Source: Paracentrotus lividus
Lineage: Eukaryota > Echinodermata > Echinoidea > Camarodonta > Echinidae
DNA length: 64,000 bases
Assembly: GCA_940671915.1 (NCBI GenBank)
Contig: CALNVZ010002974.1
Location: 40,369,211 to 40,433,210, forward strand
Direction of reading: 5' to 3'
Shown here: positions 34,640-47,500 of the stretch, piece after piece
How the letters are laid out: each line of letters opens with the position of its first letter
Numbering within the stretch: the first letter of the stretch is position 1
The notes under the pieces: model-generated
Databases searched by the model: none
What the model saw: the letters and a program-made list of their open reading frames with translations, nothing else
Told to the model about the DNA's origin: nothing
Translations under genes and position numbers: made by a program

Positions 34640-35408
34640 TATCTTGAGTTAGCAGTAAGATGTTTAGGCAAGAGCCTGACTGAGCCTGCATTATCTTCAG
34701 CTCATTAGACAGCTCAACAAGAACACCAAACTTGCTAATCAGGATGCAATGTTGTGGTCATGAATCTCTTTGTGCATCTTTGTAATCTCAATAAGGCACA
34801 AATCTTGGAAGCTTTAACTTGATGAGACTGAAAAGAAACATGTCTTGTTTGTGCCATCTCAAGTCAATTGCACTCTTCTATAAGTGCACCAAACTAAAAG
34901 CCTTTTTTCCATGGGGCATTGAGACGAGAAGCGAGTCAGACCACTTTCTTCTGAAGATATTTGTCAATGAGAACACCAAATTCAAAGCTTTCCCCGTTTG
35001 ATGTTACGGTAAGGAATGGCTGTGCCTGCATCATCTTCAGCGCATTCTAACAGTGTAAAAACTTGCAACTTGTTTCATGGTTCAACGTTTCAACAACGCC
35101 ACCTCTCATGAGGACCCTAAACTCAAAGCTTATCTCCAATCGATGTTGAGATGAGTAACTCTTCTACTTGTCCAACCTTTTCCTCATCATATTCATCAAT
35201 AAGAGCATCAAACTCACACCTTTTTTCACAGTGCGATGATGAGGAAAGGCATGGGTCTTCCTTGGGCTACCTTTTCCTCATGATAGTCGTCAATAAGAAC
35301 ATCAACCATGAACCTTTTCATGATGCGATGTTGAGGCAAGTAATGATCATGGTTGTGCCACCTTTTCCTCACAGTATTTATCAATAAGAACACAAAAATC
35401 AAACCTCT
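34640..35408 (-). repeat. Decayed tandem copies of the TUBE1 C-terminal coding segment
   Basis: Directly downstream of the TUBE1 stop, about nine units of roughly 74-93 bp repeat the segment that encodes the end of the protein. On the minus strand the units start near 35388, 35297, 35204, 35113, 35060, 34971, 34884, 34795 and 34721. Unit 2 (35297-35226) is open and has the same length as the real end, 24 codons including stop. It reads LIDDYHEEKVAQGRPMPFL against [19 protein letters not shown] in the gene. The unit at 34721 reads LVELSNELKIMQAQSGSCL. Most others carry stops or shifts. These are diverged copies, so the array is old and is not an assembly stutter. Confidence 0.75.
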
Positions 35409-35558
35409 TCACGATGCAATGTTGAGGCGAGGAACGGGTCGTGCCTGTGCTGTCTCCAGCTTATGATACTCTTCGATAAGGGAGGACAGGGACTCTAGAC
35501 TCTCCTTGAATTCACCTGCATCCATGCCTTCTACAGTTGTATAGTGATGCATATGTGC
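35409..35558 (-). CDS. TUBE1: TUBE1 exon 13 (C-terminus)
   Basis: 150 nt encoding [20 protein letters not shown], then [20 protein letters not shown] and PVPRLNIAS, with TGA at 35411-35409. The acceptor is TTCCAG. The last 24 codons are the parent of the decayed tandem copies immediately downstream. Confidence 0.95.
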   Translation of the reverse strand, partial: AHMHHYTTVEGMDAGEFKESLESLSSLIEEYHKLETAQARPVPRLNIAS

Positions 35559-38500
35559 CTGGAAAAGCAAAGGAAGAAAGAAAACATTCTATGATACAAT
35601 GACTAAACTACATCCTCTAGGATTTTAAGAAAGTATGCTTAATTATGACATTTCTTCATTACCACTTTATCACTAAATGGTGCTCAGTTTTCGGGTATCA
35701 ATCATTCTTATATTGCAAAATGAATTTGATATTTGCAACAATTATAGTATCTTGTGAATAAAGAAAAAAAAAATCTTTGAAGACAAATTATCCAAAAGCA
35801 TTTACCAGTATATAATTATATTTACATAGGATAAAACCAGTTTCCATACGAAACATTCACTCTAATTCAGATTTAAGCATTTTGGAGGAAGTTGTTTGTT
35901 TCAAAAGACTGTTGTACATGAACAAGTCCATGTTTGCAAAGCAGACCACAGGATCATTCAAGGGACACAAGGTAGGCCTACATGTACATAAAGATATCTG
36001 ACCATAAAAGGAGCCTTCTTTTAAAAACAAATTAACCTGTGTTTGCCACTCTCGACCAAGATGAAGCAAATGGGTACCAGCAGATATTCCTTGAAAACTG
36101 TATGCAACAAATTCAATATCCTTAATTTAAAGCTTGCTACTATTTCAGCATTTTGAGCACATTTCATAATGGCGAACAGTGCTACACAAAAAGCCAATGT
36201 TATCAGAATGGTAAATTGTCCTTTGGTCTACTATCAATTTGTATAGTGTCTGTTCGATTTCATTCCCCTATACCATATCATTTAATTGCCAATTAGGCTA
36301 TTTCCATTTCATCCAGTACTCTCTTTGTGTAAGACCACTTAGTCTACCAGTATGCGAAATATGCAAAATAGAGAGAACTATTAGAAACAGAATGGGATTT
36401 AGACCACTTGAAAATTGGACAAAATAACATTTAACCCAAGTGGGGATTAGCCCAATTGATGATTGGACTACATGGCAAAGTGCTGGTAGATCAAATGTGT
36501 TTAATCATGGTGATGTTAGATGATGTGGATATTAGACCAACTGGATATAAAACATCATAATTATGTATGATTTACCTTTCTCTTGTAAAGCCTGGTAAAT
36601 CTGTTACGGAGATCTGAGAAGTTGGTTTTAAGGCATGTGTTGTTGGCTAGGGTGAGTAGGGAATAGGGGTGACCTACAGGAGGCACTGAGCAGAGACCAG
36701 TCTTCCAGCCATCCGTGTTCCAGTTAATAAAATTCAGTGATGGACGTAGCCTAAATAGGAGAAGAGGAGAGAACAATCAAGCTGAATGGAAATAAGATGC
36801 TATACCGAGTGAGTAAAAAAAAACTTTACACCTAGAAAAATAGCAATAAAAAGAAAACCAATTTATAAACCCTAAATTATTTTACATATTCTGAAAGAGT
36901 AACTCCTCCCGCATCTTCTGGTACCATTTTTGTGTGGTATGTCTTTACGCTTGGATGAACACGCCGCATTGTTCGCGAACATGCAAATTTCGAATTGTGC
37001 CAGACTGCCAGGGTGGGAATGAAATTGAAACAACAAAAGCTGACAAGAAAGCAACTTCATCATGAATAAAATAGCATAACTTTTTAACGAAAATGTCTTC
37101 CGCTTAATAAATTGGCAGGGGTGTTGTCACACATATTGACTACATTTTGTATGAAAATTAGATTGACTCGTGAAGTAATGCACAAATGAATACACATCAA
37201 AGAGTAAATTGCCACTGACAGACCTAAAAAGGCTTCCTAATACTTTTGAAAAGAGATTATTTTGTCTTTGACGTGTGCTCACTCATGCATGAACCTACAG
37301 ATTTATCTCATTTTCATACAAAATGTAGTCAATATGTGTAACAACCCCCTGCCAAGCGGAAGACATTTTCGTTAAAAATTTATGCTATTTTATTCATGAT
37401 GGAGTTGCTTTTTTGTCAGCTTTTGTTGTTTCAATTTCATCCCCACCCTGGCACAATTCGAAATTTGCATGTTCACAAACAATGCGTCGTGTTCATCCAA
37501 GCGTAAAGACATACCACACAAAAATGTTACCAGTAGATGCGGGAGGAGTTACTCTTTCAGAATATGTAAAATAATTTAGGGTTTATAAATTGGTTTTCTT
37601 TTTATTGACATTTTTCTAGGTGTAAAGTTTTTTTTTACTCACTCGGTAGAATAGTTTCAGTGTTAAATTTGTATCTATCTATATATAATGCCCCTGTCAT
37701 TCTGATCTCACTGGCTTGACTTGTACAACACAAACTGACTTTCAATGCATGGACTTGGAGGAGTGTGTGATTTTCTATGCTGTCCCACCAAGAGCAAGTT
37801 CGGATCTTCATATGTGTCTGAAAATGCACAGTCGCCAGCATTTGTGCTTCAAGGGGGCCCATTGGGCCACACATAGCGATAATCCAGATGAGTAGAGCAA
37901 CTGGATTATATATTCTATTGCCCACAGGTTTTGAATGCGGTCAAACCTTTTCAAGCACCAGTAAATAGAGATTTAACTCCTAATAACCTCACGATACCAT
38001 GCCTATCATAAGGGTCAGGTCACTCTCAATAGACCAAACAAGATTTGACAGGCCTAACTGAGGAGGAATGAAGCAACTAATCACTCTTTTATCAAATGTC
38101 CCTTTAATAAAATTAAGCAAATGATTAAATTCCAAACTTTCAAATGTACCTGTCTATGTTACGACGTATATCAGAAACCTGTACATTGCCACGACACATG
38201 AGGGCACAAGCCAGGTACAAGCTGTTCTTGGGATCAGCTTTCAGTAGTTGATTCTCCCTTGTGAATGCATCTGTGAACATCTGATCTAATCTGTAACAAA
38301 CAAAAAATACCTGTTACATCAAATATTGGCTACACCAGATTGATTGATCCGACTAGTAGCGATAAATATTTGGACTCGAGTAGAACTATCCTAAGAGGTC
38401 TAATAAAGATCCAATTCCTGTGTCTCCCAATAGATACGCCGACGTTCCTACCATCAGAGACACACAAGGGTCGACATAATATTTCCAAGATGGTAGACGA

Positions 38501-41500
38501 ATTGATTGATATACATACTAATTCTGTAACTATTTTTGGGGGGTAATCATTCTCACAAATGTTAACTGGAGCACTACAGGCCTAGATTTTTTATATTTCC
38601 ATAAAAACTTCATCAGTATCTTCATCAATTAATTTCATGAACAGAAGGCTGAAACATGTTCAAATGTAAACATTATCCATCATGGAATCGGCCAAATGAA
38701 CAGAATTTAACAGGCCTACCTCCTTGATGGAATCCTCATGTTGTTTGAAGTATAGAGTGGTGTCTGGCTGGTGACTAGATAATGCAGGCGTGGAAAGGGA
38801 ACCAAGTTGGTGCTAATTTCATTAAGATCAACATTCAGGGACCCCTCGAAACGTGAAGAACTGAAAGGGAGTGAGGGGATCAAGATGATATGTTGCTTGT
38901 GAAAAAAAAATTAATAGGTAAACCCATGAAAGGTTAGGTAACCTACCAAAAGATAAAGCCTGGTCCACTGAGTGAAAGCTGCACAGCGGTGTTTCATACC
39001 AGATGTAATAATCCCCTCATATTAGGTCAATGGACGATTAATAGGGAATCGTTATATTCTGCATTTAATCCCGCTGTGCGGCGTTCAGCAGGTGGACGCG
39101 GCTTTATCTTTTGGTAAGTTGCCTTAGAACATACAACATCTGTACAGACCACCCAACACAGTTTTAAACAATCCTACGGAAATACATAACTGGTAATTTG
39201 AAACTATGATATTTCTGGACAAGATAAAAGTACATCTCAGGCCTTCAAGTCGGCTTGAATTAAAAAGTAGGAGCAAAATTCTCCAAAAAGTAGGCTATAA
39301 AGTAGGATTTAATATTAAAAAGAAGGAGAAAGCAGGATTTAATCTTAAAAAGGAGAAAAGTAGGATTTCATCCATATGACAAGGGCCGAATTTACACAAA
39401 TAAAGATGCGAAAAACAAACTTGCGATAGAATTTTCAGTCAAGTATGTTTGTTTGGAAAGTTAGAGTAGTCTTTACAGATGGCTGCTAAGAGTATTACAA
39501 CTACATGTACTATCATTTTGATCATCACCTGTTTATGAATGGAAATCCCCTAATATATCCTAATAACAGTCCTGGGATCATATTGAAGATTTTTCTGATG
39601 GTATGGTAAGTTCAATAAGGTACATGTAGATTTTTAAAAAAAATGCTCACTAAATTACATCCTCAATGATAACATATGAGAGAAATGAATAAACCCTATA
39701 TGTGCTTTGCGTAGAGTATACATGTTTGGCACCCTATCCTTTTTTAATAGATTCAGATCAATTATACTCAAAGTCAAGATACCCCCACCCTCAATGATGT
39801 AATACATACTAGATAAATGTTTTAGATGAAAGTCCCTATCTTTTATTTTAGATTGAATCTGATATTAAGCTCGAGGTATATCCAATGCCTAAAAGGATAT
39901 CAAACTGATGCTGTTAACAAACAGTGATCCAATGTACACTGTATGACTTTATACTCAAATTAACATTTCTCTTTTTTAAAGCAAAAACAGTCAGGACTTG
40001 CCTCTATCCAAAACTTAATATCAAGAAGACATTGAATACATTGTTAATGCTAAAACCAGAGCTGCACTTTCATCAGAGGATCTTTCAATTTCCTAGTGAT
40101 TTTTCTGTATCTCACATTTCTTTCATGAATCTTGCCATTCCTGCTTTCCGTTGTAGCCATGTAGAGATCTTGAACAAATTACCGATTTTCTGCTTAAAGC
40201 ATGCTATTCACTCTTTTCATAGCCAGTAACTTTGTATGTGTTGAAGGAAATTTATTTCATAGTGACCAAGATGCTACTAGGTTTCAGCAGTCTTCCTTCC
40301 TGCAAGGGGATGTCTTCAGATATTATAGAAGAGATCCAGAACCACAGTCTGCTCATCACCATCTCCAAGCTAACGCAGGTTTTTTGCAAGGCATTACAGG
40401 CAACATGTAGATTACAAAGGATGAATAGCACCATGCCAGTCAATTCCATTTTAGTGAAATTTCAGTTAACATAATTTCAAAATGTTTTGTTTACATCTGA
40501 GCCAAGATTGACAAGCTGCTTTAGTGGTAACTGGTAACCTTTCTTCTACAATGCATCAGGTATTGCCTGTCCCAACTTTCTGTTCTTGTGCATGTCTGAA
40601 CATCAAAGCTTTGAGGTATCTTACATATATTTGAATCATCTCTGGTAAAGATTATTGGATAAACATATCACACTGATTCTGGTTCTTTGCATTCCCAATT
40701 TCATCTGCTTTCAGTAGTTGGGACTCAGGCCATCAGAAACTAAAGATGGTACCTTTGTTTACCCATGGATAATAATAGGACCTCGTAGAATCAATGGTTT
40801 AACTCATTGAGAAAGACATTGCATAAAATATTTTGGAGCGCCATTGCATAATGCAAAACTGAGATTACTTTGTGTATTAAATAAACCTTCCATGAACACA
40901 GAATTTTGTGTTTAGATATTTTCTCAGTGGTGCTTGGCATCAACCCACAGGTTCTATAATTACATGTATGTACATGATTGAGGATGTTTTCTGTTCACTA
41001 GGTAGTACAAAGTGTTTATTTTTTAATTTCCAATAAATCTTGCATTTGCCAATCACCATATGCCTATGACTTGGAAGAAACCTGAATTATCAACTCTGGA
41101 TACCGTGTGCATTGTATGCAGTCTCTGCCACTTGAGTTCAAGCTTGTAACCTAACATCATTTTCTTGGAAATTGTTTTTGGAAAGATGCATTGCGTGTTT
41201 ATTTATGGTGTAAAAAAGAGAAACATCAATTGATAAAGTCCTAATTCACTGGATCACTATGCTTTTTGCACTGGAAATCCATCAATACATGTAAGTACAG
41301 CGTGTCCCACAAAAATGTTAATGGCACTCTAGATGTGTATAATATTAAAATTACAACATTATATAAATACATGTATCAAATAGATGCAATTTTATTTGAT
41401 ATGGTTCAATAATCACAAAGATAAGAGCATTTGTTCATGACACATCAGGAAACCTCTCCATCCAAGCTTTATATTAATTAGTATGTGTAGTCAGGTTCAG

Positions 41501-44500
41501 CTAACAACATGTTTAGTATAATTTTTATGATTGATTAAAGATATTATGCGAATTTTCTTAAACCTTATCTTAAAAAATAAAAAAATAAAATAAAATAAGA
41601 GTGAATGAAGATGTATTTGGACTACATACTTCATTCAATGTAATATCGAAACTTGGATTGAGAGGTTTTCTGATGAGTGCTGAAAGAAGACTCATATATC
41701 AATGTGTTCAATGGACCATATAGCATAAAATTAAAGCCAGTTCTATCAAACAAATGCTAGCTTATGATTATAAAATTATATACAATGAATTGCTAATTTT
41801 CAAATCATACTCATTTGCCATTAGCATATTCTGTTGGACACACTATAGTATTGCATATGCAATTTGAAAAGTAAAAAGGAAAATAATCATGCTCCACATT
41901 TGTAGATTACTGCATGCGTATGGATCTGGAATAAAGATGAACTTCTGCTCCAAATGCTCCAATGCTCCAAATTTTATTGTCCGAAACATAGATGACCGGA
42001 TATTTGTTTTGCCCCTCTTCTCGTGAGCCCGGCAGCCGCTGAGCAGTGCCAGAAGGACGTTGCTCTATCCCCCTTTTGTTGAACGCCAAACAGGGAAGCA
42101 GCAACTTCCATTTTTTAACGTCTTTTGGTATTTTTTTTTGAGGGGGATCGAACCCATGACCTCCCGATTATGAGGCAGACGCTCTATCCACTGAGCCAAC
42201 ACATCGGTTAACACAGTCAAAGGATACAATGCCAAAGCTGAGTTGGCACTCTAAACAATGTAAGGTGCATAAATTTATCTCAGTTGTCATAATTGAAAAA
42301 ATTTTAATCTACAATCTGAGCTCAGATCCCAACATCAGAAACAGCTTCAAAATTGGGTGATTCCATTCATACACAAATGGTAGTTCTCTGTGCCTAAAAA
42401 ACCTATAGAGACTCATACACCAAACAAGCATTAAACTAGACTGAAAATTCTGTCTCTAGTTTTGTTTTTTGTCTTTTATTTGCGTAGATCTACAGTTATA
42501 TGTATCTCTCCGAACTAAAGACAAAGTAACCTATAACACATTTAATGCACTTTCCCCCATATCATGCTTATACACGCAGATACTCATGTCATGATGCTGC
42601 CACTGGTTTTGCCATAATGTGCACAGTGGATAGGTTATGAATAGGGATGCTTCGTGTTCATGTCACATGCATGTCTCTAAATGAGCAGAACCAAACATAT
42701 CCCAAATACATTAATTCTAATAATAAAACAAGTGACAGGATTTTCGGTCTCATATCAAACCTATGGCTAAGCCTACATTTTTTTATTTTTTTTTCTTCAC
42801 TTTTTCAAAAAAGTAGTTTAAAAGTAGGAAAAGTAGGAGATTTCAAAGAAAAAGTAGGATAAGTAGGAGGTTGACAAAAAAGTAGTGATAAAGTAGGAAA
42901 AGTAGGAGCGCTTGAAGGGTCATCTATATAAATTTACAAATTCCCAAAATAATTAGTCTTTACTTTCCAATAAAATTGGTCATTGGTCACAAATTAGTCA
43001 CACATAAAAAAACATCAGATATAATCAATGCTCAGTGAGGTCAAGCAATTTAAAACCATAGTTAAAAATTAGTTAGAACTTAGTTAGTTATCAGTTAGAA
43101 TTTTACCTGGTAAGATTGAGAAGTAAGTTGGCCACAATGTTGTTCATGTGATCAAATGGTTTCTCCTTGCCTGTCTTAGTAGCACCCCCTGCCCCAGACA
43201 CAACACTCCCTTGACCTCTGACCTGACCTGACCCAGCAGGGTAGGTGCGCTTGCCCCCTTGTTCCTGGGGTTGAGCTTGGTATACCTTCTGGCAGATGTC
43301 ATACAGCGCCTAGAATGAGAGCAAAGGTTCTTTGATTAAGCTGTTGGAGACAAGCTGATTTAGCTACAATACACATTTCCGATTGACCTCAGCCTGAACA
43401 TATTCACGCTAAGTCCTCACTGGGTTAAATGAATCATTCATTTAACAGTATCATCATTTTATGGTAATACAGTCCATTCCTGTTATAATTAACTGCTTGG
43501 GACTAAGCCAATTACCTCGGTATAATGAAATCTCGCTACACTGAACACACAAACACATTGAGACATGTGCAAATGTTTGAAATCAGGTCTGGAAGAACTG
43601 CCTCGTTAAACAAAATCCTATTTTTATTGCTTCTTGTTATAATGACTGTAGTTATGCACAATGAAGATAAGTGTTTTTATATCTATGTACATCAGTGGAA
43701 TACATCACTCAAACAATGAAAATCTCATTTGAAATGTATCTTTATCTTGACCTTGATTGGTTACACAGCAACAAAGAAGAATCTCCATGACGTCATTGGG
43801 TGCAGACATTTCAACATTGCTAAGTAAATTTGGAGGGCATTCTAATAGCCCTGGGGCGTAAGCTGTGAAATTGTCGCAAGAGGCGGTTTGTACATTATCT
43901 CCATCTCTTACCTGATTCTCAATAGGCATGACACAGTCTGCGCACTCTGTAAGCTGTCTCATGGCTAGCACACTGTTATACGGAGAAGTAACTACATCAT
44001 CATCGCTGCTAGGGTACACAGCAGTCACAAACCTATTGATAAACCACATCATACTATAAGTAAGGACAGAGGAAAATAAATGTCTGAGGGTATAATTTCT
44101 ACTACTTCTCTTTTCATTTCCTTGGGGTTGGACATTGCCCTGTTTAGAGATTGTGTGCATATGACCCCATGTTTAAAATTTAAAAAAATGTAGGTCTCCG
44201 GTTCAAATTTAGGCGCCCAGATTAACTGCCAATATAAAGTATCAAGTCCTAGAATATCCCCCCCCGCTCACAATTAAAATAGTAAAATTTTTGGATACTG
44301 GTGTTTGGTCCTACAGGAAACATACAAAAACACAATATCAATAATACATATCACAGGACAGGCAACAAAGTAAATTCTTAATCTCCAGCTTAAGTATGTC
44401 TAAAGTAAATTCTTAACCTCTATCTTAAGTAAGAGCAACAAAAAAGTAACATTTTCTTGTCTTTACCTGTATACATCTGGATAAAGATCTTGAAGTTGAC

Positions 44501-47500
44501 TCAGAACAGCTGTCCCTACTCCTGAACCAGTACCTATAGAAGGACAAACACATGTAATCATGTCAACCTCTCAAGACATTAAGAAGGGAATACAATAAAT
44601 GTCAAGTTCATTAAATTTTATCAACATATTTTATTAAACTAATATACATACTGATAGAGTACATGCATTTCTAGAAACTCATCCTTAAGGCGACTTACAA
44701 TGTATCAAAAGATAAAGAGGCGGCCTCCTGCGTGAACGCCGCACAACTGCGCTCCAAACCGGATGTACTAATCCCCTCCAATTACGGTAAGTCTATGGAA
44801 GAATAATAGTGGAACGGTATTTCCGCCATATAATCCCAATGTGCGGCGTTCAAGCAGGGGGCCATGGCTTTATCTTTTGGTAATGCGCCTAAAATCAATG
44901 ATGTACAGATTATGACCAATGGGGTAAAATGCGCAAACTAGTAACACAGCAGGGTATAATTTTTGTTTAATATTCCATTACAATGCATCTCTCTCAATAC
45001 TGTATAAGTGATCATTTTTGCGAATTTCGCGAATCGGTTATTGCGAAAATTTCCACTTCAGTACAAGGCTATTTATAGTAATGAAGTCATCACCAAAATC
45101 CCGAAATTTTGCTCTCCCGAATTTCCCCAACTAGTCCGCGAAAATATTGGCTTATACAGTATATTCTGCATTCTTTCATGTAGGGGTCAGTTAAATGAAA
45201 CATTCACTCAGGTGATCTTACCTCCCCCCATAGAGTGCATAATGAAGAAACACTGAAGACAATCACAGCATTCTGCTGCTGTTCTGATGCATTCCTCTAA
45301 CTGCTCCTGGTACTGAGTGCCATACAATGATGACCTACGGCCCTGTACAGGGAAGAAGAAGAGAGAGAAGAGATATTAAGATAAGAAACACTGAAGACAA
45401 TCACAGCATTCTGCTGCTGTTCTGATGCATTCCTCTAAATGCTCCTGGTACTGAGTGCCATACAACTTATGACCTACGGCCCTGTACAGGGAAGAAGAAG
45501 AGAGAGAAGAGATATTAAGATAAGAAACACTGAAGACAATCACAGCATTCTGCTGCTTTCTGATGCATTCCTCTAACTGCTCCTGGTACTGAGTGCCATA
45601 CAACTTATGACCTACGGCCCTGTACAGGGAAGAAGAAGAGAGAGAAGAGATATTTAAGATAAGAAACACTGAAGACAATCACAGCATTCTGCTGCTGTTC
45701 TGATGCATTCCTCTAACTGCTCTGGTACTGAGTGCCATACAACTTATGACCTTACGGCCCTGTACAGGGAAGAAGAAGAGAGAGAAGAGATATTAAGATA
45801 AGAAACACTGAAGACAATCACAGCATTCTGCTGCTGTGCTGATGCATTCCTCTAACTGCTCCTGGTACTGAGTGCCATACAACTTATGACCTACGGCCCT
45901 GTAAAGTCACATTTTTCATATATTTCATAGGGCATTGAAGTATGGGGAAGTACTTATAAAACTAATTTGAACTGCCTATTTTATACTAAAAAAATGGCAA
46001 TGCGAGCAATAACTTTCAGCCCATGGATGACAAATTCCAAACCTTTGTTCACAAAACTAAAGATCCTAAACGTCTATAACTTACATAATCTAGCCGTCTT
46101 AACATATGTATATGATTTGTTGAATCGTAAGCTACCTCATTCTTTAACTGATTATTGCCAAGTAATAGAGCACAATTAATCCACGAGAGGGAAAGAAAAA
46201 AATTGTATATGCCTAAGGCGAGGGATAAAAAATATTGATACCATGCCCGCCGCGGCCTCTCTTAATTTGGCGTCCGGGCCGCATTTTTGGATTAACGCCG
46301 GCAGGCGGCGGCCAGTAGTAAGCTACCGGAGAGCAAATATGTATGCGCTGGCTGCGGCCTGCCGCTCAGAGTCAGGCTTTAGTAAAACTTTGTCCTAATT
46401 AGGTCGTTCGGCCGCCGCCAGTAGGCAAAGCAGCCTCCCCCCGCCAGCCGCTTGAAATATAATGAGATCGTCTGGCCGCAGGAGGACATTGGGGAGGAAT
46501 ATTGCGCTCTTCAAGCTGATGCAGATTTAGTGTGTCCTTTAATTTTTTTATTTTCTTACAGAGTTTGATCTTTTCTTCAAATATTTAGTAGTATCCAAAA
46601 CTTCAAGTCATATTTTGATTATAATCATAAACTTTTTCCATGTATTTATAAACAGTTAAAAAAATATATTGAGATGCCCCAAAATATCGATTGTTGGAGG
46701 ATGATTATCCATCCATAATCAATCCTTGCTTTCAGCCACCTTTGACAACTGGTAATCTCTTCCATTGACTCCCACCCAACCCCCGCCCCCGATCGATGAG
46801 CCACCCTTGACAACCGGTTGATCTCTCCTTTGAAATCCCCCGGAAATCCACCCAGGACAATGCGCTAATCACCCCTAATGACTCCCAGCCCCGATCGATC
46901 ATTCACTCTCGACCATGTTGACAATGGGTTGATCCCTACATTGAAATCTCCAGGCCTCGGTCATTACCAAGGTCCGGCATAGCGGGGGAATAAAAGGAAA
47001 CATAACAGGCTGAAACAATACCAACAAGAACAATTATACAAAAGATCTTGGTCAGTTCAAAAGCTTTTAAACTATAGGTCTCCGCGACGGATAAAATGTA
47101 TTAGAGACGTATCCGCGACAGTTTTCAAACACTGTAGCGGTTCTTTGGAAGCGCTTTCAAAGAACCGTCTCAAAGTAGTTTCTGCGACTCATGAAATGTC
47201 GCGGGGACGTCTCGGAGACATCCCGGAGACGTCTCTAATACTTTTTTATCCGTCGCGGAGACGTCTCTGCAAAGTGAGGTACCACCTCAAAGCAAAAACT
47301 TTGACAATGAATAGGTTGACCTCTCCATTGAAATCCCCGGTCAGCCACCTGGAACAATGCGCTAATCACCCCATTGACTCCCAGCCCCGATCAATCAGCC
47401 ACCCTTGACCATGTTGAAAATGGGTTGATCTCTCCGATTGAAATCTTCAGGCCTCTATCATTACCAACGTCCGGATTAGCGGGAAATGAAAGGGAACTTA

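Noticed and set aside
42141-42207. Possible tRNA-Met (CAT) gene on the minus strand
   Set aside because: The tRNA part runs directly into an A-run and a SINE body, without a discriminator-and-terminator arrangement.
43705-44160. 151-residue minus-strand open frame as an independent gene
   Set aside because: It is TUBE1 exon 8 read through its own splice sites into both introns.
45376-45678. 100-residue open frame with an internal duplicate
   Set aside because: It is two of the tandem exon 6 copies read through the pyrimidine tract. Not a separate protein.
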